Under the pieces are notes generated by a model, which was not told where the DNA came from, did not search any database, and saw nothing but the letters and a program-made list of their open reading frames with translations. Positions 21,158 to 32,191 of a stretch of 64,000 bases of DNA are shown piece after piece. Location of the stretch: positions 9,442,161 through 9,506,160 of the forward strand of contig CM045735.1 of NCBI GenBank assembly GCA_024760905.1. The letters run 5' to 3'. Position 1 is the first letter of the stretch, and each line of letters opens with the position of its first letter. The position numbers and the translations under genes were made by a program. The stretch comes from Plotosus lineatus (lineage: Eukaryota > Chordata > Actinopteri > Siluriformes > Plotosidae).

Positions 21158-22030
21158 TATAGAGATTTCAGACCTTAACCCAATAAAATTAGGTTTGTAT
21201 TCAGATATTGGAGGAAACGGATGTCTGTGATGCACCTGTGACCCGGCAGTTCTTTGCCTTTTCACAGTAAAAGTGCGATGGCTTTACTTATGCATTAGAC
21301 AGTCACAAAACAGAATTGTGTTCCGGTCCAGACACACCTTTACTTTGCAAATTTTGTAGAAATTGTAAAATATATTACCATGTAAAGAGTTTTCTCAGAA
21401 TGCCACACGTAGATCCTGACTGACTGAGCAACCCGAACCGCGCAGTAACGTGAAATACACAGAAAGCACAGCAACTTTCTTTTTTTTTTTTTTTTTGAAG
21501 TTAAAGAAATCTTGCACTTGAAAAAATGAAAAGAAAAGCCAGCGTGTCGTCTGCAGACTGATCAGTCTAGCAGTTTTTGGTCTGGAAGCTCAGTCAGGGA
21601 TCAGGTTGAGAAAAATGAGTCGGGTCCTTCGGTGGGATAAAGTGGCTCCATCCTGTAATACATTTCCTTTTCCTCTTTGTTTTCTGCAGCAGGGCTTGTC
21701 TGGTGCAAAACCAACACTTTTTTTGCTCTAAAGTCAAACAGCACAGCTGAAATGGTGGAAAGCGGCTCACACACTCGACTGTGATTTTTCTTTTTTTGTG
21801 TGGGGTTGGTATTTAAAATTTACCACCTTTAATTTATTGCACAATGTCAGTTTATTATTAGTTCATGCTGCTCATCAAATAAGATTTTTCAGTGTAAGCA
21901 ATAGGAATGATCACAAGTTTCATTTTCTTGTTTCTTCATTTCTTTTACACCGACTACTCAAGACACGATCCTGTATTAATAGTCTTAAATTATTTTTTGT
22001 TCATTTTTAAATGGTCACATGTTCCTGATG
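21158..22030. other. Low-copy region
   Basis: Poly-T lies at about 21479-21496. No gene or repeat family was recognised. Confidence 0.35.
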
Positions 22031-22391
22031 AGGCGTCACTGTGGCGTATCAATTCGAACATTTACCTCACAGCAAGAAGACCTGGGTTTGATTCCCAGCT
22101 CGGGTGTTTGTGTGTGAAGTTTGCATGTTCTCCCCGTGCTTGTGTGGGTTTCCTCTGGGGACTATGGTTTCCTCCAACAGTCCAAAAGCATCCACAGTAG
22201 GTTAAATGGCTGTTTCAAATCACTCTGAGCTGTGAGTGTGTTTGAATGGTTGCGAGAGTGTTAGCCCTACGATGGCCTGAGTTGTCCGGGGTGTACTCCA
22301 CCCTCGCCCAAAATTGGCTGAGGTGGGCACCAGCCACCCCGCGACTCCAATTAGGATTAAGCGACTTAGAAAATAAATGAGTGAATGAATT
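22031..22391 (+). mobile_element. SINE1, full length, diverged
   Basis: The head is GTCACTGTGGCGTATCAATTC and box B GGTTTGATTCC, followed by the complete SINE1 body. The tail is CAATTAGGATTAAGCGAC ending AATGAGTGAATGAA. Confidence 0.85.
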
Positions 22392-22561
22392 TTCTTGGCT
22401 TAAAGCTGTAACGGATTGTTCTGTTATGATGAATGGTCACATTGGACCAAGTTAAATTATATGTACTGTATTGACATAATTGTTATTATGGTTTTACTAC
22501 TATTCGTTACCACTTTCGTGTCTTTATTTCAGAAAACCATGTTTACGAATCATAAGTAAAT

Positions 22562-22893
22562 GACATGACATCATTGTTCAGCCCCCTGGCTTCAATGTGA
22601 GGTTCCTGTATTTAGAAATGACTTCAAAGCTTCACCTCCTGGCTTCAGACAGGATATCATTGTTTCACTTCAGACAAGAAGGTGTTGATCTGCTTTCTGC
22701 CTTCAGAATTGACATCACTGCTGTATGTCCAAGTTTCAGAGGTGAAGTCACTACTCTGCCTCCTGGCTTCACAGATGACATCATTGCTCAGCCTTCTGGC
22801 TCAGGAGATTACATCACTGCTGCTCCTCCATGCTTCAGATATGATGTCATTGCTCTACCTCCCAATGCTCTTGTCCATCTCCTGACTTCAAGA
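22562..22893 (+). repeat. 33-bp minisatellite with preserved reading frame
   Basis: Units of the form TGACATCATTGCTC.GCCTCC.GGCTTCAGA repeat. The last five, from about 22706 to 22870, are exactly 33 bp each; earlier units are indel-disrupted. Because 33 is a multiple of three, the plus frame stays open from 22597 to 22908 and encodes five 11-residue repeats of pattern F-R-x-D-[VI]-[IT]-x-x-P-P-x. Each unit carries TGACATCA, TGATGTCA or a variant, close to a CRE/ATF site. Coding status is unsupported. Confidence 0.8.
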
Positions 22894-22904
22894 GTGTCAG
22901 GAGA

Positions 22905-23643
22905 ATGAAAGGGTCCATATCCCAGGTAAGTGCTACCATCTCCAAGGTACTAGAGAGGTGGGCAGGATGCAATATGTTCAGTTTAGTTCATTTTCTGTAA
23001 TCGCTTAATCCTAATTATGGTCGTGGGGAGGCTGGCTCCCATCCCACCCGACTCCAGGCGAGGGCAGAGTACACCCTGGACAGCTCGCTAGGCCATCGCA
23101 GGGTGGATACATACTGATGGCTTTGCAGCTCCTCTTGTTGAAAGTCAACAATGGTTCTTTTACATGAACCTCACACCATAGACAGTGAGAGACATAGCCG
23201 GCCTTTGATACCCCAGTTAACTGCACTGGGGGGTGCAACATTTTTTTTTTTTGGCAGGGGAAAAGATGGATGACACAAAAGTGTGTTGTTAAGTCATTCT
23301 ATTTGCAAATTTCTAGAATCTGGCCTTCACCATTATTGAGCCATACAATGTGCATTTTGCCCATGTAATGCTATGGAACGCGTTGCCACTTTGAGTTCGA
23401 GTATAATGACTTAATGTGCGAAAATTATCTGCGAGTACTTAAATGGTTCCGTAGGCCAATATTGGATTCTAAATTCTCTTTGATCTTGGGCATTGAACCT
23501 CCATAGTTTGAGCCAAGATTTGAGTCGACCCGTGTCCTCTGTGTCTGGCATCTGAGCATTTTCTTTAACGGTCATTCTCACAGGACGTCATCACCGTTCT
23601 GCTTAAGGCACACCAGAGAGACCCGCCTCACATTAGAACCCAG
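22905..23643 (+). other. Candidate two-exon unit (splice-site evidence only)
   Basis: An ATG at 22905 with A at -3 opens seven codons ending CCCAG, then a consensus donor GTAAGT at 22926. A branch-like TTTAAC, pyrimidine-rich tract and CTCACAG end at 23583. The next 60 bases (23584-23643) are open in the continuing phase (DVITVLLKAH...) and are followed by CAG/GTAACG. A strong acceptor TTTATTTCCAG ends at 23779, but its exon meets TAG at once. The implied peptide is about 28 residues. No family was recognised; a non-coding transcript or chance remains possible. Confidence 0.25.
22981..23236 (-). mobile_element. SINE2, 5'-truncated
   Basis: A minus-strand SINE2 runs from tail (TTTTCTGTAATCGCTTAATCC) to the C-tract (CTGCACTGGGGGG). 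It lacks the tRNA head and lies within the candidate intron. Confidence 0.85.
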
Positions 23644-24144
23644 GTAACGTTACCTCCTCCTAAAATTTTCTGACACCAGAGACACATCTTCCATAAATGC
23701 TACATTAAAAAAAAATCTCCAAATCGAAGATGTTGTTCTTTACTAAATGCCAACATGTTCTTTCTCTGTTTATTTCCAGGTTTAGATTCGGTGGTGTGGT
23801 GAGCTGTTACTATGGAAACAAAAAACTACTAGAAAAAGTGCATTTATTTAATTGTTTCATTCATAACGTAACTGTTATTGCAAATTCAATAGCGTTGAGG
23901 TTTAAAAGCAACTTACTCCAACTCCAAGAGCTTTGTGACTACCGCTGCTTTCTTTTATCTGTATTCTTGATAGAAATTATAGTATTTTGTTCGCAAGTAG
24001 TGCCGTGATTACATGACAATCAGCTTTCTATCAGGAGGTCTGTTATTTTCTTTCCTGATGTGTAAAATAGTTCAGCTTCAGGTGCCATATTGGGATATGC
24101 AAGTATGATATCATGTCTGAAAAGTGGTCATTCTTTTTATTAGC
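23237..24144. other. Low-copy region
   Basis: It holds the exon-like block 23584-23643 and the acceptor-like site at 23779. Otherwise nothing was recognised. Confidence 0.35.
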
Positions 24145-24466
24145 AGAGCAGTGGTAAGGTGGTAAGGTGCTGGAGTACCGATCCTAAAATTGTGAGGTCA
24201 AGCCCCACTGTTAATGGTCGTCACTTCTGTCCCCCCAGTGCACCTAACTGGGTTATCAAAGGCCGGGGATGTCTCTCACTGTCTGTAGTGAGTGGCTGGA
24301 AAAGAACCATTGGATTAGCTCCATAGTCGTGAGTGTGTTTCTGCCCTGCGATGGCCTGGCGAGCTGTCCAGGGTATATTCTGCTTTTGCTCAGAGTCGGC
24401 CGAGATGAGCACCAGGCTTCACGAGACTCTAATTAGGTTAAGCGGTTTAGAAAAAATGAATGAAAG
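24145..24466 (+). mobile_element. SINE2, diverged
   Basis: The head is GAGCAGTGGTAAGGTGG, the C-tract six bases, and the body contains a short deletion. The tail is CTCTAATTAGGTTAAGCGG ending GAATGAAAG. Confidence 0.8.
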
Positions 24467-24910
24467 AGTGACATTGAAGTATTGTTAAAAACGTGTTCGT
24501 TTTGAATGCTTTCATAATGATTTTTTCAGAAAAAAAATAAAAAATAAAATAAAATACGTTTTGCTCATTAACTCTGAACATCCAGGTGTTCTGACAAAGT
24601 AAAAATGTGTTGGTTTTTTTGGACATAAACTGAAACACATTTATCATGCTAATAAAGACACAGTTTCATGTGAGTGTTATGAGCCAGCCGTTGCTAATTA
24701 TGTCATTCTGAAACCCGGCTAATCTCACCTAGACTTGTAATCACTACACCTAATTATGATTGACAAGTCAGTTAATGGCAACGGTATCAAGTTGCATTCA
24801 ATTATTGTATTACACAGGGAATGCTAAAGGACTTAAATTTGTTCAGTGTGGCACACCGATGTGTTTTGGTGCCATTTTGCCGACCCGGACACCTCTGAGT
24901 GTACATTTGT
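24467..24910. other. Low-copy AT-rich stretch
   Basis: Nothing was recognised. Confidence 0.3.
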
Positions 24911-25225
24911 CATTCACTCATCCATTCATTCTGAACCACTTAATCCTATGTAGGGTACACCCTGCACAACCCTCCAGGTCATCGCATGGGGTGACACCAA
25001 CACAAACATTCATCCTCACATTCACATCTAGGGGCAACTTGAAACAGTCAGTTAACCTGCTGTGCATGTCTGTAGACTTTGGGAGGAAACCGGAGCACCC
25101 GGGGGAAACTCACACAAGCACGGGGAGAACATACAAACTCACACAGAAACTCCCGAGCTGGGACTCGAACCCAGGGCCTTCTTGCTGTGAGGTGGACGTG
25201 GTAATCACTATGCCACTGTACCGCC
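24911..25225 (-). mobile_element. SINE1
   Basis: The minus-strand copy runs from tail (CATTCTGAACCACTTAATCC) through GGAGGAAACCGGAGCACC to the head (ATGCCACTGTACCGCC). Box B reads GGTTCGAGTCCC on the minus strand. Confidence 0.88.
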
Positions 25226-26478
25226 ATGTGTATTTGTTGCACATTTAAAAACAAAATGTTGGTGAAATATTGTTTGTGAAATGATGGAAAAACTGGCATA
25301 CATGTTCTTGTCAGAGTTTCCGGAAAAATAAAAAATAAAACAAAAGTAGTACCCCGAAAATATTGATGTTTATAACAAATTAAGTAACATAATAAAAAAA
25401 AATGATAAACCCATAAATATTGCATTTGAAAATCACAGCTTTAAAAGATATGTATACATTTAATAATAATACTATTATTTAAAATACATGTATACATTCA
25501 AGTCTGGTTTGAACAGATTTTTAAACACATGATTATAACTAGAAGATCTAGGAAAGCCAAACAGCTAGAATGTCCCCAGAGCATGGGCCCTGTGCATTCT
25601 GTGGGCAGTGAGAGACTGACTGAAGCACAGCAGGACCCAACCAGCGTGAGAGCGAGATCAGAAGAGTTTTACCTGCAGCTGCAGTGGCCTTCAGTGGAGC
25701 AGGTCCTGGGGCTGGGCCAGTGGACAGGACAAGGGTGAGGCGCACATGAAGGACACACAGACACACACAGTAGAGAATGAGAGGACACCAAACCAGTGGG
25801 ATAGGGACGGGAGAGGAAAGGAAGAGAAGGTGGGGTTCGAGGGATAACAAGGCAAAAAGCAAGAAGGTTATTTTTTTTTTTTTTGGAAAGTGAAGGGGAA
25901 TGATTTAAGAAAGCAAAGAGACAGAAGAGGAAAAAAAATAAAGAAAATAGAAGGGGACAGGGGCCCATACCTTGGCTCTTTAACATCAGGTGCGCCAGAC
26001 CTTGAGGGAAAGAACAGAAAAAAGGGAGAAAAGGGAAAAAAGAGGGTCATAAAAAAGGCACGGGGAAAAAACCAAAAGCATTGTCACAATGTTTGACTGC
26101 AGTTTGTGACAGACATCCTGAGGCGGACATGGATGCCGAATCAAAACTGAAAAAAATAACTGAGGAGGGAGGTTTAAAAAAAAATAAAAAAAAGAAAGAA
26201 AGAAAGAAAAACGAACACACACTTCATCAGGGTAAAGGAATAAGAGGTGTGAGGAAGGGTGGAAAGGAAAAAAGCATTTCATTCGGCGCAAGCGCCCGAG
26301 GGCACTTGCTCACATAAATGCTTTTTTTCCCTAATGGAGCACATATTTAGTGTTTGGCAGACAGCATTCCTTGGTTCATACATTTTTATGCTATAGCAGA
26401 GGCAACCATAAATACTGCATTTGAAAGCCACAGATTGAAAAAAATTGAAAAATAAAGAGAAAGGGGACAGCAAGAGAG

Positions 26479-26529
<51 letters not shown>

Positions 26530-27758
26530 TAAACAGATGGGAATATTTTGTAAAAAGCATCTGGGACAGAGATAAATCCCTCTCCACCCACCCAGCCGAC
26601 AGAATGTCAGATAGCAGGGCACTAGATAACCTGCCCAGGCTAACCAGAACCTCCTCACCAAACACGCAGAAAAATAAATGCCTGGCAGTTGATTCAGTGC
26701 TGTAATAATGTCAGCTCCTTGGCAGCTCTATACCCATCAATTACCCGACCAAAAAAAGCCCGAGCCATTATCCGAGAGCGTGCGTTCTATAATCATTGCG
26801 CTGTTGTTGTTTCCTGGGATTAATGTGACATTGAACAGGACGAAAATACTCCATGAGATGCACATCCGGAGGAATTGTAAGACTAGCCCATACCCGAGGT
26901 CAGTGGGGAAGAGATTCAGAGAGAGGAAAAAAAAAAAAAAAAAAAAAATGCTGCGGTCGTTTCAAACCAACAAGGACGAAATGCTTTCGAGTTAACAGCC
27001 ATCATCTGTCCTGGTGGTGTTTATAAAGAAATAATCACAAAGTGGAAGAGACAGCACAAAATACCATACGTACTTTTAAAAACCATCAGCTGATAATATA
27101 TACAATACATCTCAGCATGCAGTGGCATATTTAGCATTCGGAATCATTTTATACCTTGACCGAGAACAATATGCACAATTTCCTGTTTCAACTCCAGGAA
27201 ATGACTGACAGTCTGACGGTTAACACACGATTATAGATGAAAAATTGCAAACATGCCTCCGAAGCTAAATTAGCAACCAACCCTGCAGGCACTGTTTTTT
27301 TGTCCCCTGCAAGTGTAGCCAACATTGCAGCATAAACATCATGTTTATCCTCCTATATATCCATTTGTTTCCTAGACACACACCCCCCCCCCCCCCCGCA
27401 ATATAAATCACTGGTTATATCAATCATATCTCGTCATAGTTGGACAGTTCTAAATTAAAATACTGTCTATTGTGTCCCCAACACCTTTTTACTTTAAACC
27501 AAGCGTGAGACTTTAATATTTAAGCAAATTGTCCCCAAGTGGCCACTTCAACATTTAAAAAAAAAAAAAAACATTTTTCCTTTCAAATTTAGTCATAATC
27601 ATTTCACCCTTGAAAGAGTTTTGGCTATTTGAGCCTGACAGACTGCGCCCACAGAGATTGATGCATTTAAATTAACATTTTACTCCCTAAATATTTAAGA
27701 CTTGTTGAAAATCCCATTGAAAAATAAATAAATAAATAAAAACCATTTTGAAACCTCT
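25226..27758. other. Long low-copy block, possibly regulatory
   Basis: There is almost no interspersed repeat over 2.5 kb, apart from (AAT)n at 26479-26526, poly-A/T runs and a C16 tract at about 27383-27398. The segments 25550-25740 and 26300-26900 have mixed composition unlike decayed repeats. The plus strand at 25529-25738 is open for 69 codons and ends beside GGGTGAGG, a donor-like site. No protein family was recognised. Confidence 0.4.
26479..26527. repeat. (AAT)n microsatellite
   Basis: About sixteen AAT units. Confidence 0.95.
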
Positions 27759-27965
27759 GAATGCAGCTAACTGGGTTACCAAAAGCCGGCCATGTCTCTT
27801 ACTGTCTGTGGTGGGAGGTTCATGTAAAAGAACACAAGCATGTTTCTGCCCTGCGATGGCCTGGCGAGCCATCTGGGGTGTACTAAGCCCTCGGCCAAAG
27901 TCAGCTGAGATTGGCGCCAGCCTGCCCGCGACCCTAATTAGGATTAAGCGGTTCAGAAAGTGAAC
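27759..27965 (+). mobile_element. SINE2, 5'-truncated with an internal deletion
   Basis: It starts at TGCAGCTAACTGGGTTACC. The segment between AAAAGAAC and CATGTTTCTGCCC is missing. The tail GACCCTAATTAGGATTAAGC ends at AAAGTGAA. Confidence 0.85.
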
Positions 27966-28371
27966 ATTTTGAAATCAGACATCGACTCGCAGCAACCCAC
28001 CCCAACAAGCTCTTGATAAATCGGCTTCACCTATAGAGGAAGGTCTTAGTTAAAGGGGCAGTGTCATGGTTGTCTAAAGAAACGGCCAAAATAACATCTG
28101 TAGGATCATCAAAAAAGGAAAATCTGAGCTACAAAAGGATACTAGACAAGAATTAGCTTTACAGAACTAATCTGTGTGCAATTTGCAAGGGGATCAAAAT
28201 TTGTGAAAAATGTTTGGCCAACAAAAATTCAAAAAGTCTTTGTTCCCAGGGGCCGCAGAACCAGGGGGCTGGAGCCCCCCCACCCACTTTTTCTCAACCC
28301 AAAGAAATTTTTTTTAAGTGTGTCTCCTGCCATTTCAAAAATGTTTAAAATGTATAGTTTGTACATGCCTA
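27966..28371. other. Low-copy stretch
   Basis: No recognised feature; a GGGGGCTGGAGCCCCCC hairpin lies at 28265-28281. Confidence 0.3.
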
Positions 28372-28537
28372 GTATAACCTACATGTACATCGTGCACCAT
28401 AAATGCCAATCATATAGCACCAAGCATAGAGTAATATAGCGGCTGCCTTCAGTCGTGGCCTGGTGGTAAAGGTTCTGGATCACTGATCCTAAGGTTGGGG
28501 GTTCTAGCCCCACTCTCCACAAGTTGTCACTGCTGCC

Positions 28538-28568
<31 letters not shown>

Positions 28569-29008
28569 ACACACAGTGCAACTAACTGGGTTATCAAAGG
28601 CCGGCCATGTCTCTCACTGTCTATGGTGAGAGGTTCATGTAAAAGAGTAAAGAGTCAAGAGTAGCTGCACAGCTGTCAGCGCATTTGTACCCTGCGATGG
28701 CCTGGTGAGTTGTCCAGGGTGTACTCTGCCGTCGCTCGGAGTCAGCTGGGATGGGAGCCAGCCTCCCCATGACCCTAATTAGGATTAAGTGGTTACGGAA
28801 AATGAACTGGTGGCTGCCTTCTCGGAAAATGTACCGAAACATGGCTTCAAAAACCATCAACAAACGAATACAAGCACCACCCATGTTGGTCCTTGGTCCT
28901 TGGGGGCGTATAAAAGTATGAAAAGCTGAGATCAGAACATCACACATGCCTCGTTTTCCAAACCCAAGCAAGTCCCTCCCCACCTTTCAAATCGCTCCAT
29001 GGGCCCCG
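28372..29008 (+). repeat. Repeat X, copy 2, interrupted by SINE2
   Basis: It matches 1-303 on both sides of the SINE at 28451-28811. The middle has GGGGGCGTATAAAAGTATGA, a good TATA box context. It ends CTCCATGGGCCCC. Having two copies in one window argues for a dispersed element. Confidence 0.6.
28451..28811 (+). mobile_element. SINE2, full length, 10-bp target duplication
   Basis: GGCTGCCTTC is repeated at 28441-28450 and 28812-28821. The copy has the longest C-tract in the window (C19 at 28536-28554) running directly into (CA)n to about 28576. The tail is GACCCTAATTAGGATTAAG. Repeat X copy 1 shows the single, empty-site version of the target. Confidence 0.93.
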
Positions 29009-30251
29009 GTTACAAATCCACTTCTCCATGTCAGGTTCCAAAACTTTAAGAGCCTCTTGATTTGCAAGTTGAACGGTTATGTAACCAACAAAGTATTTGG
29101 ACCTTCACTGCATATTTGCAAAACTTCTGGGCAACTCAATTTTGGTACAAACCATGACACAGAACCTTTAATGTCCCTGATGAGCCAATGGGAGACGTGT
29201 CAGGTGTTCGCGGAGCTAAATAAACTAGAACAAACATCGAGCCCCACAACCAGCGTTAAATTAAAGTTTATTTATTCCACCTATTAACCATCCCATTTAA
29301 CCTCAGCAGCACTCAACAGCATTGTAAAACGAGGTGATTTATAAAGGCTCTGGGGTTTTAAAATGGACTTTGAAAGAAACCGCCCCCCTGAACTCTGTAG
29401 TAACACGCCGAGGCTAAAGCTTTCTCCACATTACATGTTCTCTCCATTCTTTGATTACTCAGATTATATAGAACCAGGTTTCAACATGAGGGCAAATTAA
29501 AAAGAGAAAAGTCTCTGGGTTCTATCAGGATGTTCTCACAGCCACTCAGTGGTGGTGATGGTGGTGGTGGGGGCGGGTGTTGTGGAAGAAATCCCTGAAT
29601 AAGAATGACCAGCATGGATGCAAACCTTCATTATATATGCATTTGATTTTAGAGGAAGGAGTGGGTGTGATTACGGTGCAGAGGTTCTGCATCACTGTTC
29701 TCATTTGCTTGATGCCGAGTGAGAGATGCCTCGAAAAACTTTCCCGCGGTTCCATCGGCAGCGATGCCACTTTCATTTCGTCACAAATAATGCTCAGTAT
29801 TAAAGAGATAACTGAGCTGAAGAACAGATAGTACTGAAAGGTGGCGGTGTACTCAGCTCCATTACAATAACAAAGGGATGCCTGCTGGAGGACTGAAACC
29901 TAAACATTTGTTTTTGTCAATAGGCTACAATTTTCTCAGCGTGGGAGATAAATGACTGGTGAAGATATTGTTGTTTTTCCCAACTGATTAGTAAACTTTT
30001 ATTGTAAAATAAAATAAATCTGTGCTTGGTTAACAGAATCGTGTGAGAATTACCGCCGTGCAGCTCAAGAGGTCCTGGGCACGAAAAATCATTGCTTGGA
30101 TAATGTTTACTCAGCCCTGTGGCAATGCAAAGCACATGTCCTCAATACAATTACATCATTTAACCAGTGATCCTTTCACCTTTCAGAGGTAGACAATAAA
30201 GCCCAAATAAAGCTATTTACTTATAATTTAGTTTTCAATTATAACTAATGC
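29009..30251. other. Low-copy region
   Basis: A GGT-rich run lies at about 29549-29578. The segment 29990-30140 has complex, non-repetitive sequence. No gene was recognised. Confidence 0.35.
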
Positions 30252-30568
30252 GGGCAGTGGTGGCCTGATGGTAAAGGTGCTGGATCACTGATCCCAAGGT
30301 TGGGGGTACAAGCCCTATTCTCAACAGGTTGTCATTGCCCCCCAGTGCAGCTAACTGGGTTATCAAAGGCCGGCCATGGTGAGAGGTACATGTGAAAAAA
30401 ACCATTGCTGACTTTCGTCAAGAGTAGCTGCATAGTCATCATTGTGTTTCTGTTCTGCGATTGCCTGGCGAGCCGACCAGGGTGTACTCTGCCCTCGCCT
30501 GGAGGCAGCTGGGATGGGTGCCAGCCTCCCCGCGACCCTAATTAGGATTAAGCAGTTACAGAAAATGA
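30252..30568 (+). mobile_element. SINE2, full length
   Basis: The head is GGCAGTGGTGGCCTGATGG. Box B is altered (GGTACAAGCCC) and the C-tract short. The tail GACCCTAATTAGGATTAAGC ends GAATGA. Confidence 0.9.
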
Positions 30569-32154
30569 ATGATATTTCTAATGCATCAAGACTTGGCTCA
30601 TCATTTTGTGCTAATGTTTTAAAATTTGAAAGCGAACCTATCAAGTTACTGATTTTATAGAAATTCAATTGGTCTGAGAAACCTACATTATACTCATCTT
30701 ATTTACCTTGAACCAGGACACACACACACCCACACTTCCCTGAACCGTAACCTCGTTCTCTTCACCCATCAACAACGTTCTCTTTAGAGAAGACAGTCCT
30801 CTTTAGAAAGCACACTTAACCCTTCAGTCATTGCCAAGTCTGACCAGCCTTCATGTTCACCTTGTATTCCATGAATGCCATTTTGGTTTTGACCTTTGCT
30901 TTGCACAATGACCATTATTTGGCTTTGCCCTTTGTTTGGTCTACTTGTGGATTTCTTTTGTTTGAACACTGCTCCTGTTTTGACTCAAAACATAGATTTC
31001 TTTCTTGGATTTTGTAAATTAACCCCTGGCCTAGGCTCCTGAGTGGTGGAACAGAAAAGCATTCACCCAGTGGGCAGAGATTCATGAGTTTAAATACCCA
31101 CAATGCCAGCAGTCTAGACAACAACACTGGACTCTCTCTCTCGCTCCCTTTCTCTCTCTCATCACAGTCAAATTAATAAGTCAGTCTTAGACATCTGTCT
31201 GCATAGAGAAAATCACATGTTATACTGATTATGTTACGCTGCCCTGTGATGCAGCAGGTACAGCAGTTTAAAAATATACAATTAACTGGTGTCAAGAGTC
31301 ACAGACATAACAGGTGTTTGCTCTCTTCCTCACTTTTTGGAAGCTGTCACATTGATAGGGGAGAACTAGTTGGATGGGAATAAACCCTCCTGCACTTGGA
31401 TTTGCATAAATATCCTCTGCACTGTCCATTAAAACACGTTGCAGGATATATTTATCATAACCATCACATGGCCATTCTAATAATTCTTCTCAATCCTTAA
31501 CTCCGGTATAACTTGTGGTACAATATCACTATTTTTTTTTTTTCACAAAACCTAATGGTGTGTACACTTAATTAACTACTGACGCAATCATTTCTGATTT
31601 ATGATATTAATAGGCCATATCAAAGCTACCAGATAACTGACTGCTTACATATTAGAACTAGTCAGAGGGTACTATATTTGTAAATTAGGATTCCGATGTA
31701 ATGACCATTATAATTGTGCATTTCCACTGAACAGCCATTGTAATAATCATTTAGGCAAATATTGGATTTCAAAAAAAAAAAAAAAAAAAACCAGAAATAT
31801 TTATCAGCTCTCGCAGGAGATTGATGGTGACATTTCCCTGGAAGGTCAGTAACCTTCAGAGGTCATATGCACATTTCGGCTTCCCCGCCCTTACCCATTC
31901 TGGACTGACAATCTCCCTTTCTTCAGCACTGTTTTTGATTTTTAATGCCTCAGCCATCCTTTTTGTGCATCATTTATAGGACTCTCACACTTTCTCGAAT
32001 ATTCAAAGAAGCTTTTTTACTTATATATGACGCTGTATTCACAGGTATTTCTTTCTGTTCAAGAATCTGATACGCATTCCTGAGAAGAAGTTTAACTTGT
32101 GCTTTTCTTTTATATGAATGCAATCCTTTCCCAAAACCTCACATTAAAACTCTG

Positions 32155-32156
<2 letters not shown>
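30569..32156. other. Low-copy region
   Basis: Poly-A lies at about 31772-31790 and (CT)n at about 31134-31160. The blocks GCTCCTGAGTGGTGGAACAG (31037-31056) and TTATGTTACGCTGCC..GATGCAGCAGG (31228-31258) resemble pieces at 39300-39420 and 40484-40512, possibly an old SINE. No genes were recognised. Confidence 0.35.

Positions 32157-32191
<35 letters not shown>

Noticed and set aside
24760..25248. 162-codon ORF
   Set aside because: More than half lies in a minus-strand SINE1; no protein motif.
26279..26705. Overlapping ORFs up to 128 codons on both strands
   Set aside because: They owe their length to the AAT run, which is open in most frames (poly-Asn, Leu, Tyr, Ile).
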